This document shows, piece by piece, positions 42,401-55,100 of a stretch of DNA of 64,000 nucleotides. The DNA lies in the NCBI GenBank assembly GCA_004194705.1, contig SADC01000471.1, positions 1-64,000 of the forward strand, in the 5' to 3' direction. A program made the translations under genes and the position numbers. Within the stretch, counting starts at the first letter, position 1, and every line of letters begins with the position of its first letter. A model generated the notes under the pieces. The model was not told where the DNA came from and did no database searches. It saw nothing but the letters and a program-made list of their open reading frames with translations. The stretch is from Ditylenchus dipsaci. Taxonomy: Eukaryota; Nematoda; Chromadorea; Rhabditida; Anguinidae.

Positions 42401-43165
42401 CTTTTCCGACATTTTTAAATTTGCGCCTCTATTAATCAGTCCCCTAGCAATTAGTTAATCCAGTCAGCAGAACACGTTTGACCCCGTCCTAACGTTTGCA
42501 CCAACTTTCAAAGTAATTTGTTCGAGTAAAAAAATATTTATAAAAAATTTAAGAAACTTGATTTAGGAGATTTGTTCATCTTATTTCAAATAGTAATAAA
42601 ACTTTCTTAGATAACTTACGAAAGATCACCATTTAGCTACAAACACTTCTGATGTAATTTTAAAAAGTTTACGAGCATTTTCAGTACTTCAAGTGGTCGG
42701 AATTTCAAATGAGTATAAATTGGTACGGCAATATCTCAGTTTCATGATGAAGCGTATTTCAAAAAATACAAATTATATTTCACATAGTTGTTTATCAACA
42801 TCTCAGTGTTGAAATATGACCTTTTTTTCAAAATGACATCACAAGTGTTTATAGCAAAACGGTGAGCTTTAAAAAATTACCCAGGAAAGTTTTGTATACT
42901 ATTCGATAGAAGATGAACAGCCTAGTTTTATGAACAGCCCAAACCTAGTTTTTTCAATTTTTTTATAAACACTTTTTCACTTCAAAAAATTTACTTTGAA
43001 AGCCGGTGCAGAAATTTTGGTACACCAGTTAATGTCACAAAAGTGGCCAAACACCCCTACAAATGTCCCGGGTTCAATAGAGAAAAAATATTAAAGAATC
43101 AAAGCTGAATCCCGAAAACTTATTGCACAACCTAATAATAAAACATTTAATACCAATCAATTTAC
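42401..43165. other. No exon found; hairpin-family sequence
   Basis: 42590-42900 matches 11410-11760 (AAAGTTTACGAGCATTTTCA) and is an inverted-repeat relic. The exon that should complete the SH3 domain of the GRAF-like gene was not found here. Confidence 0.4.
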
Positions 43166-46100
43166 CATTAGTGATTATTTGTCCTGGTTCGAAAGAAAGC
43201 TCAGTGTCGTGTCCAGCCTGGCAGCTGTAAAATTAAAGATTTTAAATTCAGTTTTTTTTTCAAGAAGTCTCTACCTGTATAGCGTTTTTACTCTCCTGCT
43301 GCAAATTTGAATTTTATAATATGTTTTATTTGTCATAATATTTCCGGCTCAATATGCATTTGCGCCCATCCCAAAAAAATATGCCTTGGTCCTCCCTGTT
43401 AATTTTTTTTGTAATTTTTTTCCCAATAGTCTCACTGCGCTTTTTGATCTTATTTACGCAAAAAAAAATTTGCTAAAAAATTTCCTATGAATTTTTTGCA
43501 TTAATGTTCTGAGCTGATTTTTTAGTTTTTTTTAAAATACCTTAAGACATTAAAAAAATTCCGAAAAAATCAACAAAAATTTCAGGAAATTTTTTTCACC
43601 AAAAAAATTAATGATAAAAAAGCTTAAAAACAATGTTTGAGACTTTCAGAGAAAAAAAAAATTAAAAAAATCAGTGGGGAGACCAAGGCATATATTTTTG
43701 GCTCGGGCCACATGGAGCCATTTTTTCTAAGCTACTTTTATTGTAAAAAAAATACCCACCTAGGCAAAAACTGAACACTAGGATTGATGAGGTTGGAGTA
43801 GAGTGGGGGTATGGCTCTAGCCGAATAGGAGGATTGTTGACTAGTCGAGGGGTTTGATGACTAGGAGACTTGTTATTCTGGCTGTTTACTTCACCTAGTT
43901 GACCACCACTATTGTTGTATTGAGCTAGGTTGGAGTGGGCACTAAAATATTATGAAATAAAAATATTGTTTAGTTTCATAGTGTTTTAGTGCTTTCTACC
44001 AATGTTATATTACTGAAACTACATAAATTTGTTAAGGTCTTTTAGGAAGACCAGTTCAGAGTGCTGCTTGAATAAGTGCAAAAGGTTGAGGTGTTAGAGC
44101 ATAGAAAAAATAGCTACAGCAAAAAGTACAAGAAGAAGCAGGTAACACACAGTTTGCTATAGTTTATTTTAACTTTTGTATTTTTAAAGGACAGGCTAAT
44201 TAAAAAATATTCTGCACTTTTAAACAGTATATTTTTTGACCTAAGGTGACAATTTGACTCATATTTCACTCCTGTTTTTCGATAAACAAGTTTAATTGGT
44301 TATTTTTATGCTTCGAGGTCGTGTGCCTGATTGGCCGTCCAGATTGATCTGACCCAGAAACCCAAGTAAAAATTTATCTTTTTTTTGCATTTTATAGAAC
44401 AAAAACCAATTTTTTTCACTGGCGAAATCAGGCAAAATTTTTTTGCCATTATAATTTATCAGCTACGTACTCTACGTCGATAACTGTAGAATTTCTCGTG
44501 CGTTATAGAAGAAATTCTACAGTTATTAACGTACAGTTATCGACTAAATTAAAAACTATACGAGAATTATACAATTATCAACGGGCAAAACGGGCAAAAA
44601 CTGATTCAGAAAATAATTCCAAAAATATAGCAGACTGGTTGTCCCGTTACATACAAGCACTACAATACTACAACACACACCACTACCACCATTACCCCAC
44701 CACTACCAGCACCATTTTGTAACCCAGGCACATGCGTTGAATGTTGGTTTAGACTAACTTACGAGGAGCTAGACAACAATCCGCCACCTAGATTGCCGCC
44801 GCTATGCCGCTTTTGAAGTCTGTAAGAAATGCTGGAAAACAGAAACAACTTGGTTTTAAAAAAAAGTTGACAGAGACAGGGTTTAAAAATTTTTGCTATT
44901 AAAAATTTATATAAGGTGTATTTGCAAATAGCTTTTACAGTAAACAAATGCACGATATTTTCATAATGCTGAAGAGAAGTGTAATTGCCAGCCTAAGTTG
45001 CTCCAGATAATCAAGGTCATGTGTTTTTCGAAAATCTTTATAATGTTCACACAAAAAGACCTCAACTCTAAAATCCTGTCAAAAAATGAGTGGCGGGGAG
45101 ATTATTAGAGGGCGGATTGCTCGAACTTCTGGAAATAGGCGAAGTAGTTAAAACTCAGTGTCAATGTTCATATGTCAATGTTAACTCATGTCAATGTTCC
45201 AAAAAAGTGGTTTTAACTACTCTTAAGGCAATTTTAGGGCGCGGAAACGATAGAAAACGTGTTTTTTTAATGCGCAGTCGATTATTTTCAGAAAAAAAAT
45301 TTGATCAAAGTTTGAATTTTTGACTTGGGGGACCAAAGTAAACCAACCTAAAAGGGTACCTAGATGACCAGAAAATGGTTGGTTTATGATTTTTCACTCT
45401 GTTTCGGTCACTGGATAAAAAGAGCTTCTATATACATTTTTTGATCAAAAGTACTTCCTTCAGAAATCGGGAAAATTTAAGTCAGCCTCAACCAAAATCG
45501 GAAAATAAAAATTATAAGCATTCCTGAAAGTTAAAAAGGAACGCAGACATTAGCACTGCAAAAAATATACACAAATTTTGAGATATGAAAGTTGTAAATA
45601 GTGGCTGGTGGTTTATAAGAGGAAATATGGTAAGTAAGAAAAACTTAAAAAATTACAATATATTATTGCAATCTCCGTCAGCACCAAGTTGACCGCACGC
45701 TTTAGTCATCAAAACAGCTTTTCGTTGAGGTTTTTGAACATTCGGCGAATACGCTCCAGCCCGAAGATTATGCCTTTCCAAAAACTTTTGCAGCCAACCA
45801 GCCTTAAATTGGCCAAGTTCATATTTAGAACAAACTACTGAGAAAAATGACTCCAAATCTTACCGAAAAGTTGATTTTCTTATGTACACCAATCGACGAC
45901 TGCTGCATCTCCTCCGCCTTCGCAACAATCATTGAGCGAGACACTTTTTCGTTCTTAGATCTTCTCTCTCGCACCCACCCAGCCAACATGTCGTCAAATG
46001 CCTTGTCGAGAATCGGTCTTCCCGCGCCAGCCAAATTTTTCTTTTTCGGTGTTCCGCTCGCTTGAAGCTCTCTTTAAAAAAATTACATTAAAAAAAAGGT

Positions 46101-49100
46101 TGGGGCAAAGATCAGCTGACACACCGAAGTTGACTTTCTTTAGCCTTCCAGTCACGAATCATCGATCTGTAGACGTTGAATTTCCTGCTGGCGGCATTGA
46201 TTGAATTGACTTCTTTGGCATATTCCACAATTTCAAGCTTTTGCGCGATAGCATATGACTTTCTTTTCTGCGACTTCAATTCTGGCACTAGTTCCGGCAT
46301 TTCATCTTCTGATTGTTCGAAAGCATTGTCCACTTGTTCCAGAGCTTCATTCAGTGTTTCTGTCTTGATTTCATTTTGTATCCAAGAATTGATTAAGTCC
46401 ATAAATAAGCAAGCCTAAAATTAAATCAATAATAAAAATAGAGCACGAATAACATTTTTACAAACATAATTAGAGACTGGCTGGGGAATAAATTTTCTCT
46501 TCTCTGTTTTTTTCCGCTAGGGTGGAAGATAATGGAGTCTAGAGAAAAAAATTAGAGAGTGGGGTGTAATTGGAGGAATAGAGCAGGCAGAGTATTTTGA
46601 ATATACTGGCAAACAGAAAACAAAGCTCCAATCGATAAAAGTAGAAAGGAGCACACACAAGTGCCTTATTTATAAGCCACTCTTTAATAATTTCTTTCTG
46701 TATTAAAATACTCTTTTTGTTAATTAAAAAGACTAATTAATAGAGAAATGGCTAAGTCAGAGAATTTTTAATTAATGTTTTCGACTCTATACAAATTTAG
46801 AGTTGATACTAATCTAGACTAATCACAGACTTACACGAGGGAAAAAATTTTTTGCTATTGCCTTTTGTGATTTTCGCTCTTGGCTCTCGCGCAAATTGAC
46901 AGACTTTGAGACAATATTTGCTTAAATTTTTGCCGATTGTCTCGAATAGCTTAGAAATGTTTTGAAAATAACATCACAAAATAACTTTTCCGATCGTAGA
47001 ATTTTTTTGTTAGAGTGATCCCAGACAAAAAAATTTTACTCCTGTTCTTGGCTACTAGCTTGAAATTTTCTTTTTCGCTTCTTCTCTTGGCTCCTTGCTC
47101 CTGGCTCCAAAATTTTCGCTCCTGCTCTTGCTCTTTGCCCTTGGTCTCAAAACTTCTCGATCCTGCTCTTGCACTTAGCTGGGAGCGGAGAATCTCCGAG
47201 CCAAGAGCGGAGAATTACCCAGCACTGTTCGGAACACACTCCGCAGTTAGCTTAAATCACCCAAGCTGACTTCTTTTGAAAGTTTTTGAAAAAATTCGAT
47301 GTTTTAATTATTAGGAAAAATATAAAAAATCACATCGGAGGATCTATGCAAGCTAGGTGTATACCGAACTTAACTGGGGTCTGGGTCCAAGATATTTATA
47401 AACTAGAAATTTTTTAAAAATAGCGTACTCTCGTAGGCGCATTCGTATTTTTTCATAACTTACATGCATTCTTTTACTGTAAAGCTATGCAAATTTTAAA
47501 GTATTGAAAGTATGCGACAGATGTAAGTGTAATAAAATGTTGATCTCACACTAAAACTGACATTTACGCACACTCAGTTTGAAAAACTGCTAGCTAGTAA
47601 AACTTTTCAAAACACTTAAAGGAAAGGGAAAAGTATTGACATATAAAAAGTCAAAGCAAATTTACAGCGAAAAAGGGTAAGTATATGTTAAATGACTGAA
47701 AATTCACAAGACTTACTTTTCACTAGCCATAGGATTGTAGCAAGGGGCATACGAGGCACTCATTTTGTCTGAAATATTTTATAATTTTCATAAATTTCAT
47801 ATTTTGGATTATTTGATACAAACTTTTCCAGGGGTCACGACTTTTTTACAGTCAAAGCTCGGTTATCCGCACCTCTGTGGACCGACCTCACAAAAGTCGG
47901 AGGTCAGGATGCCGGATAGCTGGAGTGTCAGAGGACAGAGACAAAGCCAATCTCAGCCAAATGAAGTGTTTTAAAAACGCCGAATAACCGAGGGTGCCAG
48001 ATAACCGAGGATCGGATGCCACTGGAATATACCCCTCCCAAAAAGCTACTGGAATATACTCTCTCCAATTATTTTTGGAGGGTACCTAAAACTACCGTTT
48101 TTGAAAAAAACAAATTGTAGAAAATACCGGATTAGTAATGGATAGGCCCTGAGTCTAAACCTTAAGTGTACGAGCCTAAGCTAAATTAAATTTTCAAATT
48201 ATTAGGTGCGCGTATATATTCCAGCACCGCTTTTGAGAAGGGTATATTCCAGTAGCGCCGAGGTTCGACTGTAGTACTTTTCCTCGTGGTGCGAAAACAG
48301 ACTCAAAATTAATACTTGCTCATATCATATTCATATTCAGTCATATTTTGCCCTATCAATAACTGTGCGTGATTACTATGAAACTTTTCGAATATCTTTC
48401 TGAGATACAATTACCGTAAATTTTTTAATTAACGGACATGTCCTTTTATTTTTCAACCCTCCGAAAATTAATTTTCGGGTGCTCAACCAAATTAACAAAG
48501 TGGAGTCGGTAGAGCTCGTGAGAATTAAAAAAATGCATTAAACAAATTTGCAAAATATTCACTCTGGGCTGAGATATAGGTTCTCAAAGTCAAGGGTGTC
48601 CGTTTATTAGAGAGTGTCCTTTTATTAAAGAATATACGGTATCAACTCACAGTCGACGAAGTGAAAGTTGGTTCAGTTTGAGCTGATATTTTTCCTCAGT
48701 CAGCAAAAAAAAAAAATTTTTTGAAAGTGTGTAACATGTGCTTTTTAGCTTTACAAATTCACGCAAGACAAAAATGTTTTACATTTGTGATAACTTTCAT
48801 ATGCTTCATTTTCGAAAATAAAAAATCGGCCTACTTCTAGTATAAGAGCTGGCTATAGTTGGCTGATGAGAAGAAGTGGCCATCAAAGACCTGTCGAGTG
48901 AACCCATTGAATTGAGAGAATCTGAGCTGTTGTCCACTCCATTGCCACCTCCTGCTGTCATTTCCAAACCATAATTTCGCACTGAAGAATTGTAGTTGAC
49001 AGGAGGGCCATGAGAATAAGGGTAAGCGGAAGACATGTTCTCGGATGTGGAGGCACTTGGTTGATGGTGTTGCATGTATAGGCTCGATGTGGTCGACAAA

Positions 49101-52100
49101 TCTAAAAAAGATTTGAATATAATTGACAAGGGATTATGTATGAAATCATCCCCCCTTCACCATGCAGAGTGCTCGGATCAAGGAGGTAACCTCATATTCG
49201 TGTTTCTTGACCCCGATTTCATGAAAAATACGCGCGTTTTTTTGAATCCGAGCGAAAAAAAATTCAAGGGCTTGAGAGTTAGAAATGCGCGAACTCACTT
49301 ACCTTAGACATGATAACCAGAAGTACTTTGATCAATAAATGCACATAGAGTCCCTTTAGCTACGACCCATATTGAAAAATTATTTTCGAGGTTTTAGTTC
49401 AAAATCTTTTTTGGTGCTCAAAAAATTGATAAACACTGGGTGAAATGGCACTTTTTACGAAAAACTGACCAAATTCTACTTTTTGGCCAAATGTGTTTTT
49501 TTTTAATTTCAGTTCGCAGCCCGGACATAAAATTATCTTAGCTAGATTTGGTTTTCGAGAGAACATTCTGATAATTTTTTTCCGTTTAAATCGCATACCA
49601 TCACTGCTTTGTGATTCAAACACATTGCGATCCAAAGCAGGCTGGGTTCCAGATTTGTTAGTTCTAGAAACAGGCGGTGGCGGCTGTCTTTGCCTTACAT
49701 TCGCAAGAACCACTGGCTGTTGAGGGCCTGGCGATGTGGTGACGGGTATTACTAATTATTTGAGGAGAATTCACAAAACACTCTGTTGACGTTGATTTTC
49801 TAAAACAAATGCGATTCAATTAGAAAAAAATTGAATAACAAAAAGCTCACTGATTGAGACTATCATTAATGCTGGAAGAAGAAACTGTGGCACTCTTGGA
49901 GGATAGGGAGGATAAAGAGGCGGCGTTTAAGTCACAGTTAGCAGGAGGCATGACAGCGACGAGGTTGTGAGAAGGTTTGGGAGGGCACGGAATGCCTACT
50001 TGTTGTGGTGGTCTGGTATCGAACACCTGTAATTAAGAAGGCTAATTGAAGATAAGAGGAAATTGGTTTCTTCTCCATACGATTCGGATTTGTTAAAGAG
50101 ATTAAATAATACTTCAACATGAGATAAAAAAAGGGCTAAATTGTTCTCTGCACCCCCAGTCACTCAAAATAGAAAATGAAGGCAAAAAATTAATTAAAAT
50201 TGGCAAAAAAGAAATGTTACAACACATCTTTATCACTAACCCATGTAATCCTCTTTTTGGATCCTGATTTTATTTATAAATATTTTAATTGGATATAGAA
50301 GGAAGGAGTGTTTCATTTTAAATTTTTATAATTGCTCACTTGGTGGCAATTGGCAATTAACACCTCAACGACTACATTGCAAAACTTAATGTCCATGATA
50401 GCCGCCATAGTTTCTTCTTTTGGGCGTAGCAATGTGGGTCCTATAAATGAAAAATGACTGTCCAAAACAATATTATAAAAAAATCATACCAAAACAGACG
50501 CCAAGATTACCGACCGTCATCAAATTTTCACTCGAGTGATCCGCTACTCTAAAAAAACTCTTGAAACACAATTCAAAAGCCTTACAATCAACCTACAATC
50601 TTAAATGTCGAATAATTAGTTCAAGCATTTGTTTGTGAGCTTCAGGCAATTTGTAAACATAGTAGTGAATGTGGTTCACTCTCTGAGAGATATCACCCAT
50701 TTTAGCCGCATTGATAAAGTGGCTGTGCAGGTCGAACGTCATCAAAGGTTCTGGGAGATTGCGGAGAAACGTTTTTATTGCACTACTGATGGTCTGAAAT
50801 TTTGAAGCTTTTTTAATGAATTGTATTCTAATTTTGTTTGGAGAACCAACTTAATAATAAAATTACGCGATGTCAACAACTATGTTAATCTACACAGTTA
50901 TTGACTTATAGTTAGTGAAGTCTTGACTGAAAACTGTACCAGTCAAGTTACACAGTTATTGACTCATAGTTAGTGAAGTCTTGACTGAAAACTGTACCAG
51001 TCAAGTTACACAGTTATTGACTTATAGTTAGTGAAGTCTTGACTGAAAACTGTACCAGTCAAGTTACACAGTTATTGACTTATAGTTAGTGAAGTCTTGA
51101 CTGAAAACTGTACCAGTCAAGTTGCACAGTTATTGACTTATAGTTAGTGAAGTCTTGACTGAAAACTGTACCAGTCAAGTTACACAGTTATTGACTTATA
51201 GTTAAAGAAGTCTTGACTGAAAACTGTACCAGTCAAGTTACACAGTTATTGACTTATAGTTAAAGAAGTCTTGACTGAAAACTGTACCAGTCAACTTACA
51301 CAGTTATTTGCTCAAAGTTAGTGAAGTATTGACAAACGACTTCAAAGGACCATAGCCTTTGCCGACAACGAGAATTTCAAATGTTTGAATTGGCGCGGGA
51401 CAGTTCTCTTTCGTCTTTCATTGTACTCTTTCGAGTCATTCGAAGCAAGTCAAGAGAGTACAGTGCGAGACGAAAGAGAACTGTCCGCGCGAATTCAAAC
51501 ATTTGAAATTCTCGTTGTCGGCGACGCTATGGTCCTTTAAAGGTCACCAGTATAGTCATTGTACATGGTGTTCAACCCTTATTTTACCTTTTCAAACTAA
51601 CGATTAATTTTCAACTTTTCAACTAAAAAAAATCATTCAAATGGCTAGTTTAAATTTCTGAATTTTTTTCCGCACAAACATTAACTAATGCTTTTTTTAG
51701 GAGTAAAAAATCGATTGAGTAATTGGTTGACTTTAACGGGGCACAAAGTCATTTCGTCACTGAAAATATCTATACTTTGAAAAATCGTTAATCATTGTAA
51801 TAACGTTTCAGCGTTTCAATGTAGCACAAATCAAGAGCTAAAAAAGCTTTTTAAAGGGCCTGACCTCTTCCTACTCGGTGGTCCCCGCCAATTCAAAATT
51901 TTCCCTTGATCATTGGACTTCTGTACGGATTTTCCGCTAGGTTTCTAACAAAACTAAGCCTAAAATTTGATTTCAGGCCTAGTTTTGTTAGAAACGTGGC
52001 GGAAAAATCCGTACAGAAGTCCAATGATCGAGGGAAAATTTTTGAATTGGCGGGGGACCACCGAGTAGGAAGAGGTCAGCCCTTTAACAGAAAAATTTAT

Positions 52101-55100
52101 GAACATCTAAGCCTTGAAAATTTAAGCGTGATATATTACTTTTTAAAAATAAATAAAAGTAAAAACTGAGCGAAATTCAACTTTTTTCGGATTGAATTTT
52201 TCACATTGGTTTCACCTCGAAAAGCCATATCTCAACATTATTATATTAAAAAAATAGCTCTTGATCTGCGCTACATTGATAATTTTATTACTGTAAGCGA
52301 GGAAGATAGCATGGAAATAAGAAACAGGCCTGGACCACCCGATAGCTCAACTGGTTAGAGCGTCGACTTGCAAGGAAGATATCGGAAATCGCACTTGTTC
52401 TTAGGTCTGTACAAAAGCTGTACACGGCCACTGACGTTTACGACTGTACAATGCTCAACAGTTTTTCAAACTATGAATTATTTCAATCATAAAACGTTTT
52501 CACCCCGTTAAATCATCCAATCATTAAATTGATTTTTTACATCTAAAAAATAAAGGATAAATTTGAAAAGTTCCATCTTTGGCTGAAAAGTACCACTTTT
52601 TGTTGTTGACTATAAAAAAGCTTACTTTTCAGCAAAACGGTGGCACTTTTCTGCCAAAAGGTGGCACATTTAATTCTCTTCCAAAAATTAACGCATTAGT
52701 CAATATTTGTAAGTATAATAAATGGGGCAATTTCAGCTAACCAATGGTAGATCGCTTACCTCTTTGGTTGAAAAATAAAAATTAAATTTTAGTTTGAAAA
52801 GTAAAAAAGAGGTTTAACATCCTGTAGTTAAAGGTCGAACTTGATCGACTTTAGCTAAGGACCACGGTTTTTAGACCAGCATTTCCACTATTCGCATTGG
52901 TGGAGATAGCATTCATGTTTGAGACCACAAAACTTTTTGTTTCGATTTTAACAAGAAACTCATTGAAATTGGTTCAATTTCTGTCAAAGTGGTGGCGTCT
53001 CAAACATAAAAATTGTTCTCAGCTAGTTTAAATTTAAAAATATTATTAACTTAATTCACTTTACAAATTTTCAATTTTGTTTGAAAGATCCCGGTTTATC
53101 TTGATTACCAAGTTGCCTCAAATTAATAACTCAAAACTACCTTGACTTCCCATTCTGTATCATCTCCCAGATTTAAGCGGTCTGTCGAGTTTTCCTCTTG
53201 TCCAATGCTAATTGCATCAGTTTCTGAACTTTGGATGTGACTCCACAGTTGCGGTAAATGCCCTGCTCTCGAATTCCTAGAATTACGGTTTATAGTCTCC
53301 CTGGGTAGTGAAAACAGCATGAAAAAACCTCACCATGCTCTTCAATGACCCGTAGACACTGCCTTACAAAGTCAAAACCTGACTCATCTAGCATAGCTAC
53401 AAAATAGTTGAAATTAGTATCATTAAGATTTTTTGTTGTCCGACGATTATTTAAAATTATTGTTTTTTAATTTTTTGGCACTAATCAAATGCGTTGGCAT
53501 GTAATCACACCCGTGCTGCCCTTTCAAGCTTTGACACACGCAACTTTGCTTTGAGCTAACATTTTCAAGGTTTTGAGTTTTGAGATAATTTATAGTCTTG
53601 CAATTATTTGCCAATTTTTTTTTAATTTTGATATTTTTCATAATTTTTTATGTCTGATCCACAATACCGTATAATCCATCAATAACAAAAGCGGGTAGGA
53701 AAGCACTTCCATGGTTGATCATTCTCAATCCTCTAGCAATATTATAGCCCGCTCCTACATTAGTCATCAAAGTGGAAGTACTCCAGGATGAGGACCTTCC
53801 TTTTGACACCATACCATTCATGGCGCTAATATTATTATTACCAATATAATTCTATTTCTAACTGACCAAGCTCTAAATTAAGTGACTAATGGTAAATCAT
53901 GGATAGGGAAATACAAGTATTAATACCATAGGGTGGTCTAATAAATTCATGGATTTGTAACAGCCATAACTTTATTCCTCGAGCGATTTTTGAAATTCTG
54001 ATTCCGCCAATCCATTTTTTCCGCCGACAATATTCTGTTTTTAAATAACGTGAAAACACGATTTTCGCTTAGTCCCCTCTGGCTATACCGAAGCTATCTA
54101 CAGTCGATGGATCGATCCAGAGAGTTGACCAAGCGAAAATAGCATTTTTCACATTATGCCCCAAAAAATGTCTCCGGCGAGAAAAAAATTAATTGAAAAT
54201 GGCTAAAAGAAAAGTAATGGCCGACGCTACTATGATATACTCCTCCCAAAGCTACTTTGATATACCCCCTCCCAATAATTTTTCAGGATCCCCAAAAACC
54301 ATACTTTTTCTTTGAAAGATGCTGAAATTAGTACAGGTTGTCCTTGAGAATAATGCCTAGGGCCCGAAGCTTGAGCCTAATTTCTAAGCCTAAAAATTAT
54401 CAGGGGAGGGTGTGTACGTCATAGTAGCGCCAAATGGGCGTTTGAAAACCAGAGACTTTCTTTGACGACCCTGTAATTTGCTCAATTGAAATTTTCAAAA
54501 TCCTATTTAAAATCTTGGCAAAAGCAAACACACACCAAAACCAAGAATAGAGCTCACGTAAAATAAAGTAAATCATATGTTTTTGTTAAAAACAATGAAA
54601 AAACATCCTCAAAATACAAATTTTCGCCCACATCTTCAACAAAAACAGGCTGCACTATGGAAACCAAAGCAATGAAGACACTAGCAGTCTTCTTCCTCAA
54701 GAGTGAATCATGAAAAATATCAGTAGAAGCAGGAAAATACTAGGAGTAGAGACAGCAAAAAGTAAACAAGTGTTAGGACCAAAAGAAGCCAGAGGTCGTC
54801 GGTGGTGACAAACCATAATAAGTTGCCTCAAGCCAAGTTTACAGGGTGCTTTAACTAATTTAGATAATTTAAAGCAGATATAACTTTTTCTTAACACTCG
54901 CGGCATCCATTGGCAGGTCGGTATATTTCGTGCGAAATTGAACGGAAAACACGTCTTAAATAAAAAAATCTCGAATAAAAAGTGGCTTTTTTTGAAAAAT
55001 AAACCGGTCCTCAAACTTTGGTCATTTTCGAACCGAAAAAAACTGGTGCCTCTGATTTAATTCAGTACCGTGAGTTTTCATGTGCTATAAAAACTGTGCC

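Noticed and set aside
45847..46418. Plus-strand ORFs opposite the pogo-like remnant
   Set aside because: They are mirror frames of the minus-strand transposase exons, whose motifs and splice sites are clear.
50892..51333. Regular repeats reminiscent of a CRISPR array
   Set aside because: Units are contiguous and identical over the whole 58 bases with no variable spacers, and the sequence is an animal intron. It is a satellite.
52320..52390. Functional tRNA gene
   Set aside because: The A box and D arm are good, but the anticodon arm and T arm do not fold properly and a second dispersed copy with the same flanks exists; it is a SINE head.
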